Of a DNA stretch of 64,000 nucleotides, positions 10,334 through 20,171 are shown piece by piece. The translations under genes were made by a program, and so were the position numbers. Below the pieces are notes generated by a model, which saw only the letters and a list, made by a program, of their open reading frames with translations, was not told where the DNA came from and made no database searches. Location: contig QBYF01000002.1 of assembly GCA_003282965.1 (NCBI GenBank), positions 58,015 through 122,014 of the forward strand. Direction: 5' to 3'. How positions within the stretch are numbered: position 1 is the first letter of the stretch; each line of letters opens with the position of its first letter. Source of the stretch: Pelagibacteraceae bacterium AG-325-E13. GTDB taxonomy: Bacteria; Pseudomonadota; Alphaproteobacteria; Pelagibacterales; Pelagibacteraceae.

Positions 10334-11428
10334 ATGAAAAAATTATTAACTGTTGTTTTTAGTTTAGTTGCATTTATTGGATTTTCAATATCTTCAGCAA
10401 ACGCAAAAACATTAAAATGCCAAACTGTTATCAGTGCAAAGGCTGACGAAGTTAAAATGTTAAAAGACTTCGGAAACGATGTAACTGCATTAACAAATGG
10501 TTCAATTAAGTTTGAAATTATGCCAGCAGGTACTGTTGTAGGAGTTAAAGAAACATTAGATGCAGTTGACAAAGGACTGATCGATTGTGGATTTGCTTGG
10601 ACGCATTACTGGTCTGGTGAACACCCAGCAGCTATGTTATTTGGTTCGCCAGTAGCAGGTGCAGGTGTTGGTATCGACAACATAGCGTTCCTATCTTGGT
10701 TCCAATATGGTGGTGGTAAACAATTATATGACCAACTATGGAAAGAAATGGGAAGAAATATTAAAGGTTTTATGCTTCAACCAGTAGGCCCAGAGGCTTT
10801 AGGTTGGTTTAAAGAGCCTATTAATAGCATGGCTGACTTTAGAAAGTATAGATTTAGAACTCCTCCAGGAATTCCAGGTCAAACTTATAAAGATATCGGT
10901 GTAGCTTCTGTAGCAATGGGTGGTGGAGATATTCTACCAGCTCTTGAAAAAGGAACTATCGATGCAGCTGAATGGTGTTGTCCAAAACCGGACAGTGTAT
11001 TTGGTTTCCAAAAAGTTCTTAAGCACTACTACCTACAAGGTTTACACCAAGTAGTGGTAAATGCTGATCTTTACGTAAATGGAGACGTTTACAAAAAAAT
11101 GACTAAGCTTGAGAAAAAAGCTATGGAAGTAGCAGCGAATGCATCATTAAGTAAAGCTATGAGTTATAGGATTTACGAAAACGGTAAAGCGCTAGCGGAT
11201 TTAACTCAAAATCATGGTGTAATATTACACGATACACCTGCTGATTATTTCCCAGCTTACATGGCAGCAGCTAAGAAAAGTTTAGAAACTAATGCAGCGA
11301 AAAATAAATTCTTTGCAAAAGTTTGGAACTCACAAAAGAAATTTGCTGATATTGCAGTGCCTTTCTGGAGTGGAGCTCAAATGTCTAATGCTAAGCTAGG
11401 AATGGCTCACGCAGCGACATTAAAATAG
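10334..11428 (+). CDS. TRAP transporter substrate-binding protein (DctP type)
   Basis: Signal peptide then DctP fold sequence (GSIKFEIMPAGTVVGVKETLDAVDKGLIDCGFAW); followed by DctQ/DctM genes. Confidence 0.9.
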   Translation: MKKLLTVVFSLVAFIGFSISSANAKTLKCQTVISAKADEVKMLKDFGNDVTALTNGSIKFEIMPAGTVVGVKETLDAVDKGLIDCGFAWTHYWSGEHPAAMLFGSPVAGAGVGIDNIAFLSWFQYGGGKQLYDQLWKEMGRNIKGFMLQPVGPEALGWFKEPINSMADFRKYRFRTPPGIPGQTYKDIGVASVAMGGGDILPALEKGTIDAAEWCCPKPDSVFGFQKVLKHYYLQGLHQVVVNADLYVNGDVYKKMTKLEKKAMEVAANASLSKAMSYRIYENGKALADLTQNHGVILHDTPADYFPAYMAAAKKSLETNAAKNKFFAKVWNSQKKFADIAVPFWSGAQMSNAKLGMAHAATLK

Positions 11429-11445
11429 TCATAAGAATAGATTAC

Positions 11446-11485
11446 AATAAAGCGGATCATTTACTTGATCCGCTTTATTTTTTTA
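11446..11485 (+). terminator. Intrinsic terminator between dctP and dctQM
   Basis: 14 bp perfect stem AATAAAGCGGATCA / TGATCCGCTTTATT, 6 nt loop, followed by a T run. Confidence 0.85.
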
Positions 11486-11501
11486 AGTAAAAAAGGAGAT
11501 A

Positions 11502-12107
11502 ATGCCTTCAAGAACAAAATTAGATAAATCTGATGAAATGATTGCCGAAAGACGGCAGGGCACAGGTAAAATGCCAAAAGACATGCCTAAATGGATGTCA
11601 TCAACGATCACAAATATTGATAAATGGAGTAGACGGATTGGTAATGTAGTTTGTTGGATTACAATGCCTTTGATGATTGCTATGGTGTACGAAGTTTTAG
11701 CAAGAAAATTATTTTTAGCACCAACAATGTGGGCTTATGATATGAGCAGATTTCTTTATGGTGCTTTATTTATGTTAGGTGCTGGATATGCTCTTTCAAG
11801 AGGAGTTCATATTAGAGCAGATTTTTTATATAGAAATTTTAAGGTAAGAACACAAGGTCTTATAGATTTTTGGTTATATTTATTATTTTATTTTCCGGGA
11901 TTGCTTTTCTTTTTTTATATGACCACAGGCTTTGTATTAGAGTCTATTAAAAGAGGAGAAAGAGGAATGGACACAGCTTGGATGCCTTTTATGTGGCCCA
12001 TCAAAGCTTGTTTATGGTTTGGAATTTTGTTTTTGTTAATTCAAGGAATATCAGAAGTTTTAAAAAGTTATTATGCGGCTAAAAAAGGAAAATGGCCTGA
12101 CGCATGA
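11502..12107 (+). CDS. TRAP transporter small permease (DctQ)
   Basis: 4-TM protein with DctQ-like YEVLARKLF...WAYDMSRFLYGALFMLGAGYAL; overlaps dctM. Confidence 0.88.
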   Translation: MPSRTKLDKSDEMIAERRQGTGKMPKDMPKWMSSTITNIDKWSRRIGNVVCWITMPLMIAMVYEVLARKLFLAPTMWAYDMSRFLYGALFMLGAGYALSRGVHIRADFLYRNFKVRTQGLIDFWLYLLFYFPGLLFFFYMTTGFVLESIKRGERGMDTAWMPFMWPIKACLWFGILFLLIQGISEVLKSYYAAKKGKWPDA

Positions 12108-13438
12108 TAGCAGAATTTATTAATCCAGCTACACTAGGCTTTATTTTAATTGCAGTAATGTTATTTGCAATTTTTATTGGTTTTCCAATTTCATTCACTT
12201 TAATTTTTTTAGGATTTGTATTTGGTTATTTAGGTTTTGGTAAGCTTGTTTTTTATTTAATGACCTTACAGTTTTCTATGGTCATGACTGAGCAAGCACT
12301 GGCGGCAGTCCCACTGTTCGTCTTTATGGGTATTATGATGGAAAATGCAGGTTTAATGGAAAGATTATTTTCATCTGTTCAATTAATGTTATCTAGAGTT
12401 CGAGGGGCTTTATTCTATGCAGTGCTCTTCGTTTCAGTAATATTTGCAGCTGCAACAGGTATAGTAGGTGCATCAGTTACTATTCTTGGAATTATGGCTG
12501 CAAAATCAATGAACAAATCTGGTTATGACGTAAGATTGGCAGCAGGAACAATTACAGCAGGTGGAACTTTAGGGATATTAATTCCACCAAGCATCATGTT
12601 AGTTGTCATGGGTCCAATTATGGAAATACCAGTAACAGATTTATTTGCTGCTGCAATAATACCTGGAATAATGTTGGCTCTTTTATATGCTGCGTACGTA
12701 ACTATAAGGTGCGCTTTAAATCCAAAATTAGGTCCTGTTCTTCCGGTAGAAGACAGAGCAACAAGCATGGTAGAAGTCTTTAAAGAGTTTCTAATTGGAC
12801 TATTGCCCCCAGCACTTTTGGTTTTTGCAGCTCTTGGAAGTATTTTATTTGGATACGCAACACCCACAGAAGCTGCAGGATGTGGCGCTGTAGGCTCTTT
12901 GCTTTTAGCATTAGCTTATAGAAAATTAACGCTACCAAAATTACAAGAAGCTTTAGTCAAAACTTTAGAGATATCAGCTTTAATCATGGTGCTTGTAGCA
13001 GCTTCAAACTTCTTTGGATCGGTGTTTTCAAGACTGGGAACTCCAATGGTTTTAACTGAATTTTTATTACAGCTTGAAATGAACAGATATATTATTTTAG
13101 GAATTGTTCTTGCAATGATTTTTCTTTTAGGTTGGCCCTTAGAATGGGTTCCTATAGTATTAATCATAATTCCTATCATCTTACCTTTAATAGAGGAGTT
13201 AGGTTTTAATTTAACTTGGTTTGCTATTTTGGTTGCTGTTAATTTACAAACCGCCTGGCTGTCTCCGCCTGTGGCACTTTCAGCCTATTTCTTAAAAGGA
13301 GTAGTTCCAGAATGGGATTTAAAAGATATTTATGTAGGTATGATGCAATTTATGGTATTGCAAGTTATAGGATTAATATTAATAGTTATTTTTCCACAAA
13401 TAGCATTGTGGTTACCAACGGTACTTTATGGCAATTAA
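12104..13438 (+). CDS. TRAP transporter large permease (DctM)
   Basis: 444 aa multi-TM; PLFVFMGIMMENAGLMERLF, GGTLGILIPPSIMLVVMGPI, ATPTEAAGCGA. Confidence 0.93.
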   Translation: MIAEFINPATLGFILIAVMLFAIFIGFPISFTLIFLGFVFGYLGFGKLVFYLMTLQFSMVMTEQALAAVPLFVFMGIMMENAGLMERLFSSVQLMLSRVRGALFYAVLFVSVIFAAATGIVGASVTILGIMAAKSMNKSGYDVRLAAGTITAGGTLGILIPPSIMLVVMGPIMEIPVTDLFAAAIIPGIMLALLYAAYVTIRCALNPKLGPVLPVEDRATSMVEVFKEFLIGLLPPALLVFAALGSILFGYATPTEAAGCGAVGSLLLALAYRKLTLPKLQEALVKTLEISALIMVLVAASNFFGSVFSRLGTPMVLTEFLLQLEMNRYIILGIVLAMIFLLGWPLEWVPIVLIIIPIILPLIEELGFNLTWFAILVAVNLQTAWLSPPVALSAYFLKGVVPEWDLKDIYVGMMQFMVLQVIGLILIVIFPQIALWLPTVLYGN

Positions 13439-14714
13439 ATATATAAAAAAAGCAGCTAAAACTCCAGAGACGGACGATCATAAAACACAGGCAGCTGTTC
13501 AGGATATTCTTAATGACATTGCAAAAAGAAAAGAAATTGCGCTTAAAGAACTAAATAAAAAATTTGATAAGTATGATGGGGAAGTAATTGTTTCAAAAGA
13601 GAAGGTAGAAGAAGCGATCAAGAAAGTTGATCAAAAAACTAAAGATGATGTAAAATTCGCACACGAAAGAATTAAAAAATTTGCTGAACACCAATTAAAA
13701 AGTATGAACAACGGGTTTGAAGTTGAACTATCGAAAGGATTGTTTGCAGGACAAAGATTAATTCCAGTAGATACAGCAGGATGTTATATTCCGGGGGGAA
13801 GATATGCGCATATTTCTTCTGCAGTAATGGCCATAACTCCTGCCAAAGTAGCCGGTGTAAAAACTATTATCTGCGCCAGTCCTCCCAAAGATAAAGATGG
13901 TGCCAACCCTGGAATAATTTTTGCTGCCAATCATTGTGGAGCAGATGTAATAATGAACTTAGGTGGAGTAGCTGCCATAGGTTCAATGACACATGGATGT
14001 TTTAAAAACCCCCCAGTAGATTTTTTAGTTGGAGCAGGGAATCAATATGTAGCTGAAGCTAAAAGAATTGTTTATGGAAAGGTTGGAATAGATCAATTTG
14101 CAGGACCAACAGAAATTGCCATTATTGCTGATAAGTCTGCGGATAAAGAAATTGTTGCAGTAGATTTAGTAGGTCAGTTAGAACATGGATATAATTCTCC
14201 AGGATGGTTATTTACAACAGACAAATCATTGGCAGATTTTACAATGAAAAGAGTTCCAGAATTAATTAACGAACTACCTGAATTAGCAAAAGTAAATGCA
14301 ACAGCGGCATGGAAAGATTATGGTGAAGTAATTCTATGCGATACTAATGAGGAAATGGCAGAAGTTAGTGATAAGTATGCCTCTGAACACTTAGAAGTCC
14401 ATGCAGAAAATTTAGATTGGTGGCTAGAAAGATTAAGAAATTATGGATCTTTATTTTTAGGAGAAGAAACAACAGTTGCTTATGGTGATAAATGTTCAGG
14501 AACAAATCACATTCTTCCAACAAAAGGTGGTGGAAGATATACGGGCGGCTTGTTTGTAGGAAAATTTATCAAAACTTTAACTTTTCAAAGAATGACAAAA
14601 GAAGCCACTGAAGTTGTTGGGGCAACAGCTGCAAGATTGGGAAGAGCTGAGGGTATGGAAGCTCATGCTAGAACCGCAGATGTTAGATTAAGAAAATACG
14701 GCTTTTCGAATTAA
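13428..14714 (+). CDS. hpsN: Histidinol-dehydrogenase-family enzyme; probable sulfopropanediol 3-dehydrogenase (HpsN-like)
   Basis: HisD-fold (PGGRYAHISSAVM, DQFAGPTEIAIIAD) with LVGQLEHGYNSPGWLFT and SEHLEVHAENLDWWLERLRNYGSLFLGEETTVAYGDKCSGTNHILPT; located after TRAP genes rather than in a his operon. Confidence 0.72.
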   Translation: MAIKYIKKAAKTPETDDHKTQAAVQDILNDIAKRKEIALKELNKKFDKYDGEVIVSKEKVEEAIKKVDQKTKDDVKFAHERIKKFAEHQLKSMNNGFEVELSKGLFAGQRLIPVDTAGCYIPGGRYAHISSAVMAITPAKVAGVKTIICASPPKDKDGANPGIIFAANHCGADVIMNLGGVAAIGSMTHGCFKNPPVDFLVGAGNQYVAEAKRIVYGKVGIDQFAGPTEIAIIADKSADKEIVAVDLVGQLEHGYNSPGWLFTTDKSLADFTMKRVPELINELPELAKVNATAAWKDYGEVILCDTNEEMAEVSDKYASEHLEVHAENLDWWLERLRNYGSLFLGEETTVAYGDKCSGTNHILPTKGGGRYTGGLFVGKFIKTLTFQRMTKEATEVVGATAARLGRAEGMEAHARTADVRLRKYGFSN

Positions 14715-15718
14715 TGCAAGCACTAGTTTATACTGGTACTAACAAAATAGATTTCAGAGAAGAAAAAGATCCAATTGCAAAATCAGGTGAGACTTTAGTA
14801 AAAGTAAAAGCTTCAGGTATCTGTGGCTCAGATATGCATGCCTTCCATGGCAATGATGAAAGAAGAGTACCACCGTTAATATTAGGTCATGAGGTAAGCG
14901 GAACTAGTTTAGACGGTAAATTTAAAAATAAAGATGTAGTTATAAATCCTTTAATTAGTTGCGAGAAATGTGATTATTGTAAAAATGAAAGAGAACATTT
15001 ATGTCCCAAAAGAACAATGATAGGGATGAGTACACCAATAAAAAGGGAAGGTGGATTGGCAGAACTAGTATCTGTACCAGAAAAAAATATTTTTGAAGTT
15101 CCAAAAAAACTAAGCATTAAAGAAGCAGCTTTAGCTGAACCGGCTGCTGTAGCATTACATGCGGTTTTATTAGCTGAGCAAAATTTAAAAAAACCTCTGT
15201 CAGAGTGTAAGATTTTAATCCAAGGAGCTGGGGCTATAGGTTTATTATGTGGTTTAGTTTTAAATAAAGAAAAAAAATCTACAGATATAATTATGTCAGA
15301 TCCAAATAAAAAGAGATTAGATGAGTGTGCTAAATATCTAAAAGCAAATTTTGTATCTCCAAATGATAAATCAATTAAAGAAAATAACTTTGACTTAATT
15401 TTAGAGTCTGTCGGTTTAGAGGTTACACGTCATCAAGCAATAAAATCAATCGCACCAGGTGGCACAATCTTACATATAGGTTTAACACAACCTTCAGGGA
15501 CTTTTGATTTTAAAAAACTAACAATTCAAGAAATTACTCTAGTGGGAACTTATTGTTATACGAATAAAGATTTTCAAAAGACACTAGAAATTCTAACAGA
15601 AAAGAAACTAGGTGATCTAGGATGGATTGAATATAGAGATCTTAAAAAGGGTTCTGAAGCATTTAATGAGATTCATAATGGTACTTGCGTAGCTCCAAAG
15701 ATAATTCTTATACCTTAA
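14714..15718 (+). CDS. Zn-dependent alcohol dehydrogenase (MDR); candidate DHPS 2-dehydrogenase (HpsP-like role)
   Basis: GICGSDMHAFHG, GHEVSG, CEKCDYCKNEREHLCP structural zinc site; start overlaps hpsN stop. Confidence 0.85.
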   Translation: MQALVYTGTNKIDFREEKDPIAKSGETLVKVKASGICGSDMHAFHGNDERRVPPLILGHEVSGTSLDGKFKNKDVVINPLISCEKCDYCKNEREHLCPKRTMIGMSTPIKREGGLAELVSVPEKNIFEVPKKLSIKEAALAEPAAVALHAVLLAEQNLKKPLSECKILIQGAGAIGLLCGLVLNKEKKSTDIIMSDPNKKRLDECAKYLKANFVSPNDKSIKENNFDLILESVGLEVTRHQAIKSIAPGGTILHIGLTQPSGTFDFKKLTIQEITLVGTYCYTNKDFQKTLEILTEKKLGDLGWIEYRDLKKGSEAFNEIHNGTCVAPKIILIP

Positions 15719-16593
15719 TTATCTATCCACTCTTTATAATTATTCTTATTATCAACTACGTATTTAGGTAAAAGATTTAAATCATATTTCTTTAATTTAT
15801 AGTCACTTTTCCATTTACTCGTTGAACTTTGATCTGCAAAGTGATCATAAAACATTTCTTTATTTTTAATTTTTTCTCTTATTTTTTCTACTGTTAAACC
15901 ACTTAGTCTAAATTCATCGTGATGACCAAAATTCATAAATTTTTCATACATTTCTTCAGCTGTTTTTAAATTTGTAAAATGCCAACCACCATCTTCAATT
16001 ATATCTAAGTTGATCTGTTTTGTTTCAGAAAAAAGAGTATCTAATCTCCAAAAAGGATACTTTTTTAACTTTATATTTCTAAGCCAAGATAATGATTTTA
16101 ATTTCTTTTTCTTACAAGCTTTGGTTCCAATCCAAAACATTCTGTCGTAAAGTAAATTAAATTTAAAATAAAAAAAAAGTTGTTTGAATAGAATAATGTC
16201 TTTTTGACATTTATTAAACTGGTCCGAACTCAAGTTTGGAATTTCATCATTGTCGCTTAACATAATTAAATCCTCATCTGAAAAATCTTTAAGAGCTTTT
16301 AAGCTTTCATCATAGGAAAGACCTATTCTTTTAAGGCTATTAGATCTTTGCAAGAATGGATCGTTGTTTTCATCAACTATTCCCTCTGGTTCTCGATCAA
16401 TAACAATATAGATAATTTTGTCTTTAAACTTTGAGTAATTACTTATATCAAAATTTAATTTTTTCTTTTTACCGCTGTGAGAGTAAGTGGATTCTGTAAC
16501 AATAAATTTGTCAACTTTATCTTTTAAGACGTTTAATCTTACCTCGTACATCATATGTTCTGAGTAAAAAGATGTGCAATCAACAATTTTCAC
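15715..16593 (-). CDS. GT17-like glycosyltransferase
   Basis: MKIVDCTSFYSEHMMYEVRLNVLKDKVDKFIVTESTYSHSGKKKKLNF ... DEDLIMLSDNDEIPN ... GGWHFTNLKTAEEM. Confidence 0.75.
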   Translation of the reverse strand: MKIVDCTSFYSEHMMYEVRLNVLKDKVDKFIVTESTYSHSGKKKKLNFDISNYSKFKDKIIYIVIDREPEGIVDENNDPFLQRSNSLKRIGLSYDESLKALKDFSDEDLIMLSDNDEIPNLSSDQFNKCQKDIILFKQLFFYFKFNLLYDRMFWIGTKACKKKKLKSLSWLRNIKLKKYPFWRLDTLFSETKQINLDIIEDGGWHFTNLKTAEEMYEKFMNFGHHDEFRLSGLTVEKIREKIKNKEMFYDHFADQSSTSKWKSDYKLKKYDLNLLPKYVVDNKNNYKEWIDN

Positions 16594-16705
16594 TAATCAT
16601 TAACCTCTGAGTTGTAGACATTATGCATACCTGAAATAAAATTTTAACATAGCTAATATAAAATTATTTTTAATAAACTACTAGAAAATTCGGAAAGGAA
16701 AACAC

Positions 16706-17086
16706 GTGAAAAAACTTTTTATTATATTAATTTTAACTGCTTTTTCTTCCGCTTATGCTGGCGGACATATAACTAAAAAACAAAAAGTAGAAACTATACA
16801 ATGTCTTGGACATTATAGTGCAACGGCTGTTTTGCCTGCTGATACTATCGAAGTTACAGATATGGAAATGGCTTTAGCTTCAGTTAAAGTAATAAGATCT
16901 TTTCTACAAAAAGAACAAGTTAGTGACGATGAGATGAACAAAGGTATGAATGAGCATGTAGATAAAGTTTATGGAAAACCATTTGATAAAGGTATGAATG
17001 ATAAATGTAATAAATTTATCTATAAACTAATCCCTGGTTCAAAAGAAGAAATAGAAAAATTATCTAGAACTATTTATGGAGGATAA
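16706..17086 (+). CDS. Small secreted protein, first of tandem paralog pair
   Basis: Signal peptide MKKLFIILILTAFSSAYAGGH; shares KLFIILxLTAFSSAYAGGH and C..YIYKLIP core with next ORF. Confidence 0.75.
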   Translation: MKKLFIILILTAFSSAYAGGHITKKQKVETIQCLGHYSATAVLPADTIEVTDMEMALASVKVIRSFLQKEQVSDDEMNKGMNEHVDKVYGKPFDKGMNDKCNKFIYKLIPGSKEEIEKLSRTIYGG

Positions 17087-17089
17087 TTT

Positions 17090-17467
17090 ATGAAAAAATT
17101 TTTTATAATACTATTTTTAACAGCGTTTTCCTCAGCTTACGCTGGAGGGCATTTAAGTGAAAAAGACAAAAAAGCTACTCTAAAATGTACAGGACTATAT
17201 TATGCTAACAGCATGATACCTCAGGGTACTTTAGAACTTGATAAGATCGTTTATTCTATTTCGGCAAAGAAATTTTTAACATCATATTTAATAAAAGAGG
17301 GAGTAAAAGAAGATTTTATTAATACAGAACTTAATAAATCTATCGATGAACTTTATGGAAAAGCATATGATGAAAAAAAAACTGGTGAATGTGATAAATA
17401 TATTTACAAATTAATACCAGAAGCTAAAGCGGAAATTGATAAACTGGTGAAATCTGGAATTTATTAA
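17090..17467 (+). CDS. Small secreted protein, second of tandem paralog pair
   Basis: MKKFFIILFLTAFSSAYAGGH; 3 nt after previous ORF; paralogous C-terminus CDKYIYKLIPEAK. Confidence 0.75.
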   Translation: MKKFFIILFLTAFSSAYAGGHLSEKDKKATLKCTGLYYANSMIPQGTLELDKIVYSISAKKFLTSYLIKEGVKEDFINTELNKSIDELYGKAYDEKKTGECDKYIYKLIPEAKAEIDKLVKSGIY

Positions 17468-17484
17468 ACTAACAGGAGCAAAAC

Positions 17485-17775
17485 ATGATAGTAAAAATAG
17501 AAAGTCCAATTGCAACTTTTGCAAAGTGGAAAGCGATGGTTCACAGCAATTCAGAAAAGATTAAAAAATACGGTATGACATTTCTTTATGCTGGAACTGA
17601 AAAGGATAATGACTCAAAAATTACTACCATTATAAGATTTGATACAATGGATGGTCTTAAAGCTTTTAAGGCTGATGAGGAACTTCATAAAGAAAGAGCA
17701 GCAGCTGGAGTAGTCTTAGAGAAATCCGTTACAACTCTAATGGGTGAAGATCTGTTAGAACAATATAAAGGATAA
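17485..17775 (+). CDS. Small hypothetical protein, possible DUF3764-like dimeric alpha/beta domain
   Basis: SD-like aggag, 96 aa ORF; domain assignment tentative. Confidence 0.65.
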   Translation: MIVKIESPIATFAKWKAMVHSNSEKIKKYGMTFLYAGTEKDNDSKITTIIRFDTMDGLKAFKADEELHKERAAAGVVLEKSVTTLMGEDLLEQYKG

Positions 17776-17789
17776 TTAAAAGGATAAAT

Positions 17790-18206
17790 ATGATAGATAA
17801 ATTTGGAAACGCATTTTATTTAATAATCTACTTTGCTCATTTTATAATAGTTGGCAGCTATGCTTATCAGTTAGTCTTTGATACTAAAAAATTTCTTAAA
17901 GGTAGAGGAGTAGATAAGACAGCTACTTTAATCACTAGATTCGCTGGTTCATTTATGGTTGCAATAGTTTTAATGGCGATCTATGTAGCCTTCGTAAGAC
18001 CGGGTGGTTTAGATGCTACTTGGGCATTCTTTAATTTAGTTTTTATAATTAATGCTTCAATATTAGCTGCAAATTTTTATACGTTAAAAATTGATAAGAC
18101 AGGTTTAACTAAAAAAACAAAAAACGATGGAATATATGCACCACTAATTTTAGTAATTATGAGTGCTTTACTTTGTTATGGTCTTGCAGATAAAATCTAC
18201 GTTTAA
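17790..18206 (+). CDS. Four-TM hypothetical membrane protein
   Basis: 138 aa with four hydrophobic segments; same operon. Confidence 0.75.
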   Translation: MIDKFGNAFYLIIYFAHFIIVGSYAYQLVFDTKKFLKGRGVDKTATLITRFAGSFMVAIVLMAIYVAFVRPGGLDATWAFFNLVFIINASILAANFYTLKIDKTGLTKKTKNDGIYAPLILVIMSALLCYGLADKIYV

Positions 18207-18227
18207 AAATCAGAAAGGAGGGAGAAA

Positions 18228-18551
18228 ATGGCAAAATTTATAACTCTAGGAAAGTATACAGCCAAAGGTCTTGGAGGATTTGTTAGCAATCCATCTACAG
18301 ATAGGAAAGCAGCAACTTCTGCACTAGCTGCATCTGTTGGCGCTAAGGTTACTAGATACGCTGGCTTAAGAGGCAAGTATGACTTTATGGCTGAGATTGA
18401 AGGCACGTTTGAACAAGCCGCAGCTGCTTCTATGGTAGCTACATCAAGCGGAGCAATATCTGATTTTACTATTTTAGAAGACATAGACCTTAATGAAGTA
18501 GCAAAGACTGCTCAAAAAATGGCTAGTAATTACAAGGAACCAGGAAAATAA
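18228..18551 (+). CDS. GYD-domain-like protein
   Basis: MAKFITLGKYTAKGLGGF ... GAKVTRYAGLRGKYDFMAEIEG; SD aggaggg. Confidence 0.75.
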   Translation: MAKFITLGKYTAKGLGGFVSNPSTDRKAATSALAASVGAKVTRYAGLRGKYDFMAEIEGTFEQAAAASMVATSSGAISDFTILEDIDLNEVAKTAQKMASNYKEPGK

Positions 18552-19263
18552 TTATTTCCTGAAACTTATACATTTCAAGGTATCGGTAAATTTTATTTGA
18601 TTAGGAAAGTTTAATTTAATTTCATCGATACCTTCATCTATTTCTTTTTTTGAAAGACTTAATAAGCATGAAATATATCTTACTTTTATCATTGATATAT
18701 ACTTTTTTCTTAGAAATATTTACTTTAAAACTAAAACTAGTTTCTCTTGTCTTTTTTAAATTTTTTTTAATAACATTAAATAAAATTTCATCAACTTTTA
18801 AGCTTTTATGTAAATTTTTTTTCATCTTATTAAAACAGGGTATTTTATTATTTTTTGTTTTAAGAGAAAAAATTAATATTTTTCCTTTAGATTTTAAATT
18901 TTTCTTTGAAAGATTTAACAAAATATTCAATTTTTTCTTTGAGAAAAAATGGATTGTTTGTTTTATTAAGATTAAATCATATTTTTGTTTATTTTTTTTT
19001 AAATAGTTTATTGCATCAAATTTTTTAAATATAATATTTTTCTTAATATCCTTACTTTTGATAATATCTACTCCAGCAGGTTTTGTTTTAAATTTAAATT
19101 CATTTTGAAGTGCACTTATAATATTTGCTCGTCCACAGCCAATATCAAGAATTTTAGAATTTTTATTAAAATTTACCTTTAATTTTAAAAATTTATTGAA
19201 ATTTGTAAGATATTTTTTTGAAGAAAGCCAAGTCTTGTTATCCCAATTTTTAAGTTTTTGCAT
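18552..19263 (-). pseudogene. Class I SAM-dependent methyltransferase, frameshifted near the 3' end at a T7/A7 run (18645-18651)
   Basis: ORF 18634-19263 has SAM motif ILDIGCGRANII; beyond its stop another frame encodes SKKEIDEGIDEIKLNFPNQIKFTDTLKCISFRK* ending at 18552, abutting the convergent stop at 18551. Confidence 0.6.
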
Positions 19264-20171
19264 TAAAGGGCAACAACTGCTGCAGCCATTGATGCTAATC
19301 TTGCTTCGGTATTATCGGCCCTACTAGTTATAACAACAGGCACTTTTCCTCCCACAACTACTCCAGCTGCACAAGCACCCATAAAAAAAATCATCATTTT
19401 AACTAGACCATTTCCTGCCTCTACATTTGGCACTAGTAGAATATCAGTTTGTCCAGCTACAGCATTTTTAATACCTTTTATTTTTGCTGCTTTTTCAGAA
19501 ACTGAATTATCAAATGCCATTGGACCAAAAACATCTGCTTCAATTCCCTCATCTTTTACTCTTTTAGTCAATTCTTTTGCCTCAATAGAGCTTGGTACAC
19601 TCTTTAAAACTTCTTCAGTAGCAGACAAGATAGATACTTTTGGTTTTGAAATTCCAATACGTTTTGCAAAATCAACTGAATTTTTGAGTATATGCATTTT
19701 AGTTTCTAATTTAGGCAAAACATTCAAAGCGCCATCAGTTATTATAAATGGTTTATCATTTCTTTCTAAAGTCATGTGCCAGATATGACTTAATCTTTTT
19801 TTGCCAATCAAGTTTAAGTTTCTTTTAAGCACTGCTTTCATTAATACATCTGTATGAATGTGACCTTTGACAATTATCTTAACCTTATCTTCACTTGCTA
19901 ATTTTGCTGCTATTGGGGCCGTATTGTTTTCAACTGGCTCATGTATAATTTCATAATTTGAAATATCCCAATTTATTTCTTTTGCTATTTTCACTATGGT
20001 TGTTTTATCTCCAACAAAAACTGGTATTATTAAATTAGCTTCAACTGCTTGTTTAGCAGATACTATCGCAACCTCTTTAACAGCATTTACAATTACTGCT
20101 TTTACAGGTCCTTTTTGTTTTGCAATTTTCAATAGGTTTTCTGGACAAATAATTTTTTTTTTAGATAGCAT
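19263..20171 (-). CDS. Phosphate acetyl/butyryltransferase family protein (Pta-like)
   Basis: PTA_PTB signature: IITDGALNVLPKL, VFGPMAFDNSVS, GQTDILLVPNVEAGNGLVKMM. Confidence 0.85.
   Translation of the reverse strand: MLSKKKIICPENLLKIAKQKGPVKAVIVNAVKEVAIVSAKQAVEANLIIPVFVGDKTTIVKIAKEINWDISNYEIIHEPVENNTAPIAAKLASEDKVKIIVKGHIHTDVLMKAVLKRNLNLIGKKRLSHIWHMTLERNDKPFIITDGALNVLPKLETKMHILKNSVDFAKRIGISKPKVSILSATEEVLKSVPSSIEAKELTKRVKDEGIEADVFGPMAFDNSVSEKAAKIKGIKNAVAGQTDILLVPNVEAGNGLVKMMIFFMGACAAGVVVGGKVPVVITSRADNTEARLASMAAAVVAL

Noticed and set aside
12523-13179. Minus-strand ORFs (114 and 87 aa) opposite dctM
   Set aside because: Shadow ORFs of a TM-rich gene; no support
18577-18634. Inverted repeat AAGGTATCG...CGATACCTT considered as a terminator
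   Set aside because: Loop of about 40 nt and it lies inside the apparent frameshifted coding tail of the methyltransferase
18650-19006. 118-aa Phe-rich plus-strand ORF
   Set aside because: Translation of the reverse of a Lys/AAA-rich methyltransferase gene; composition artefact
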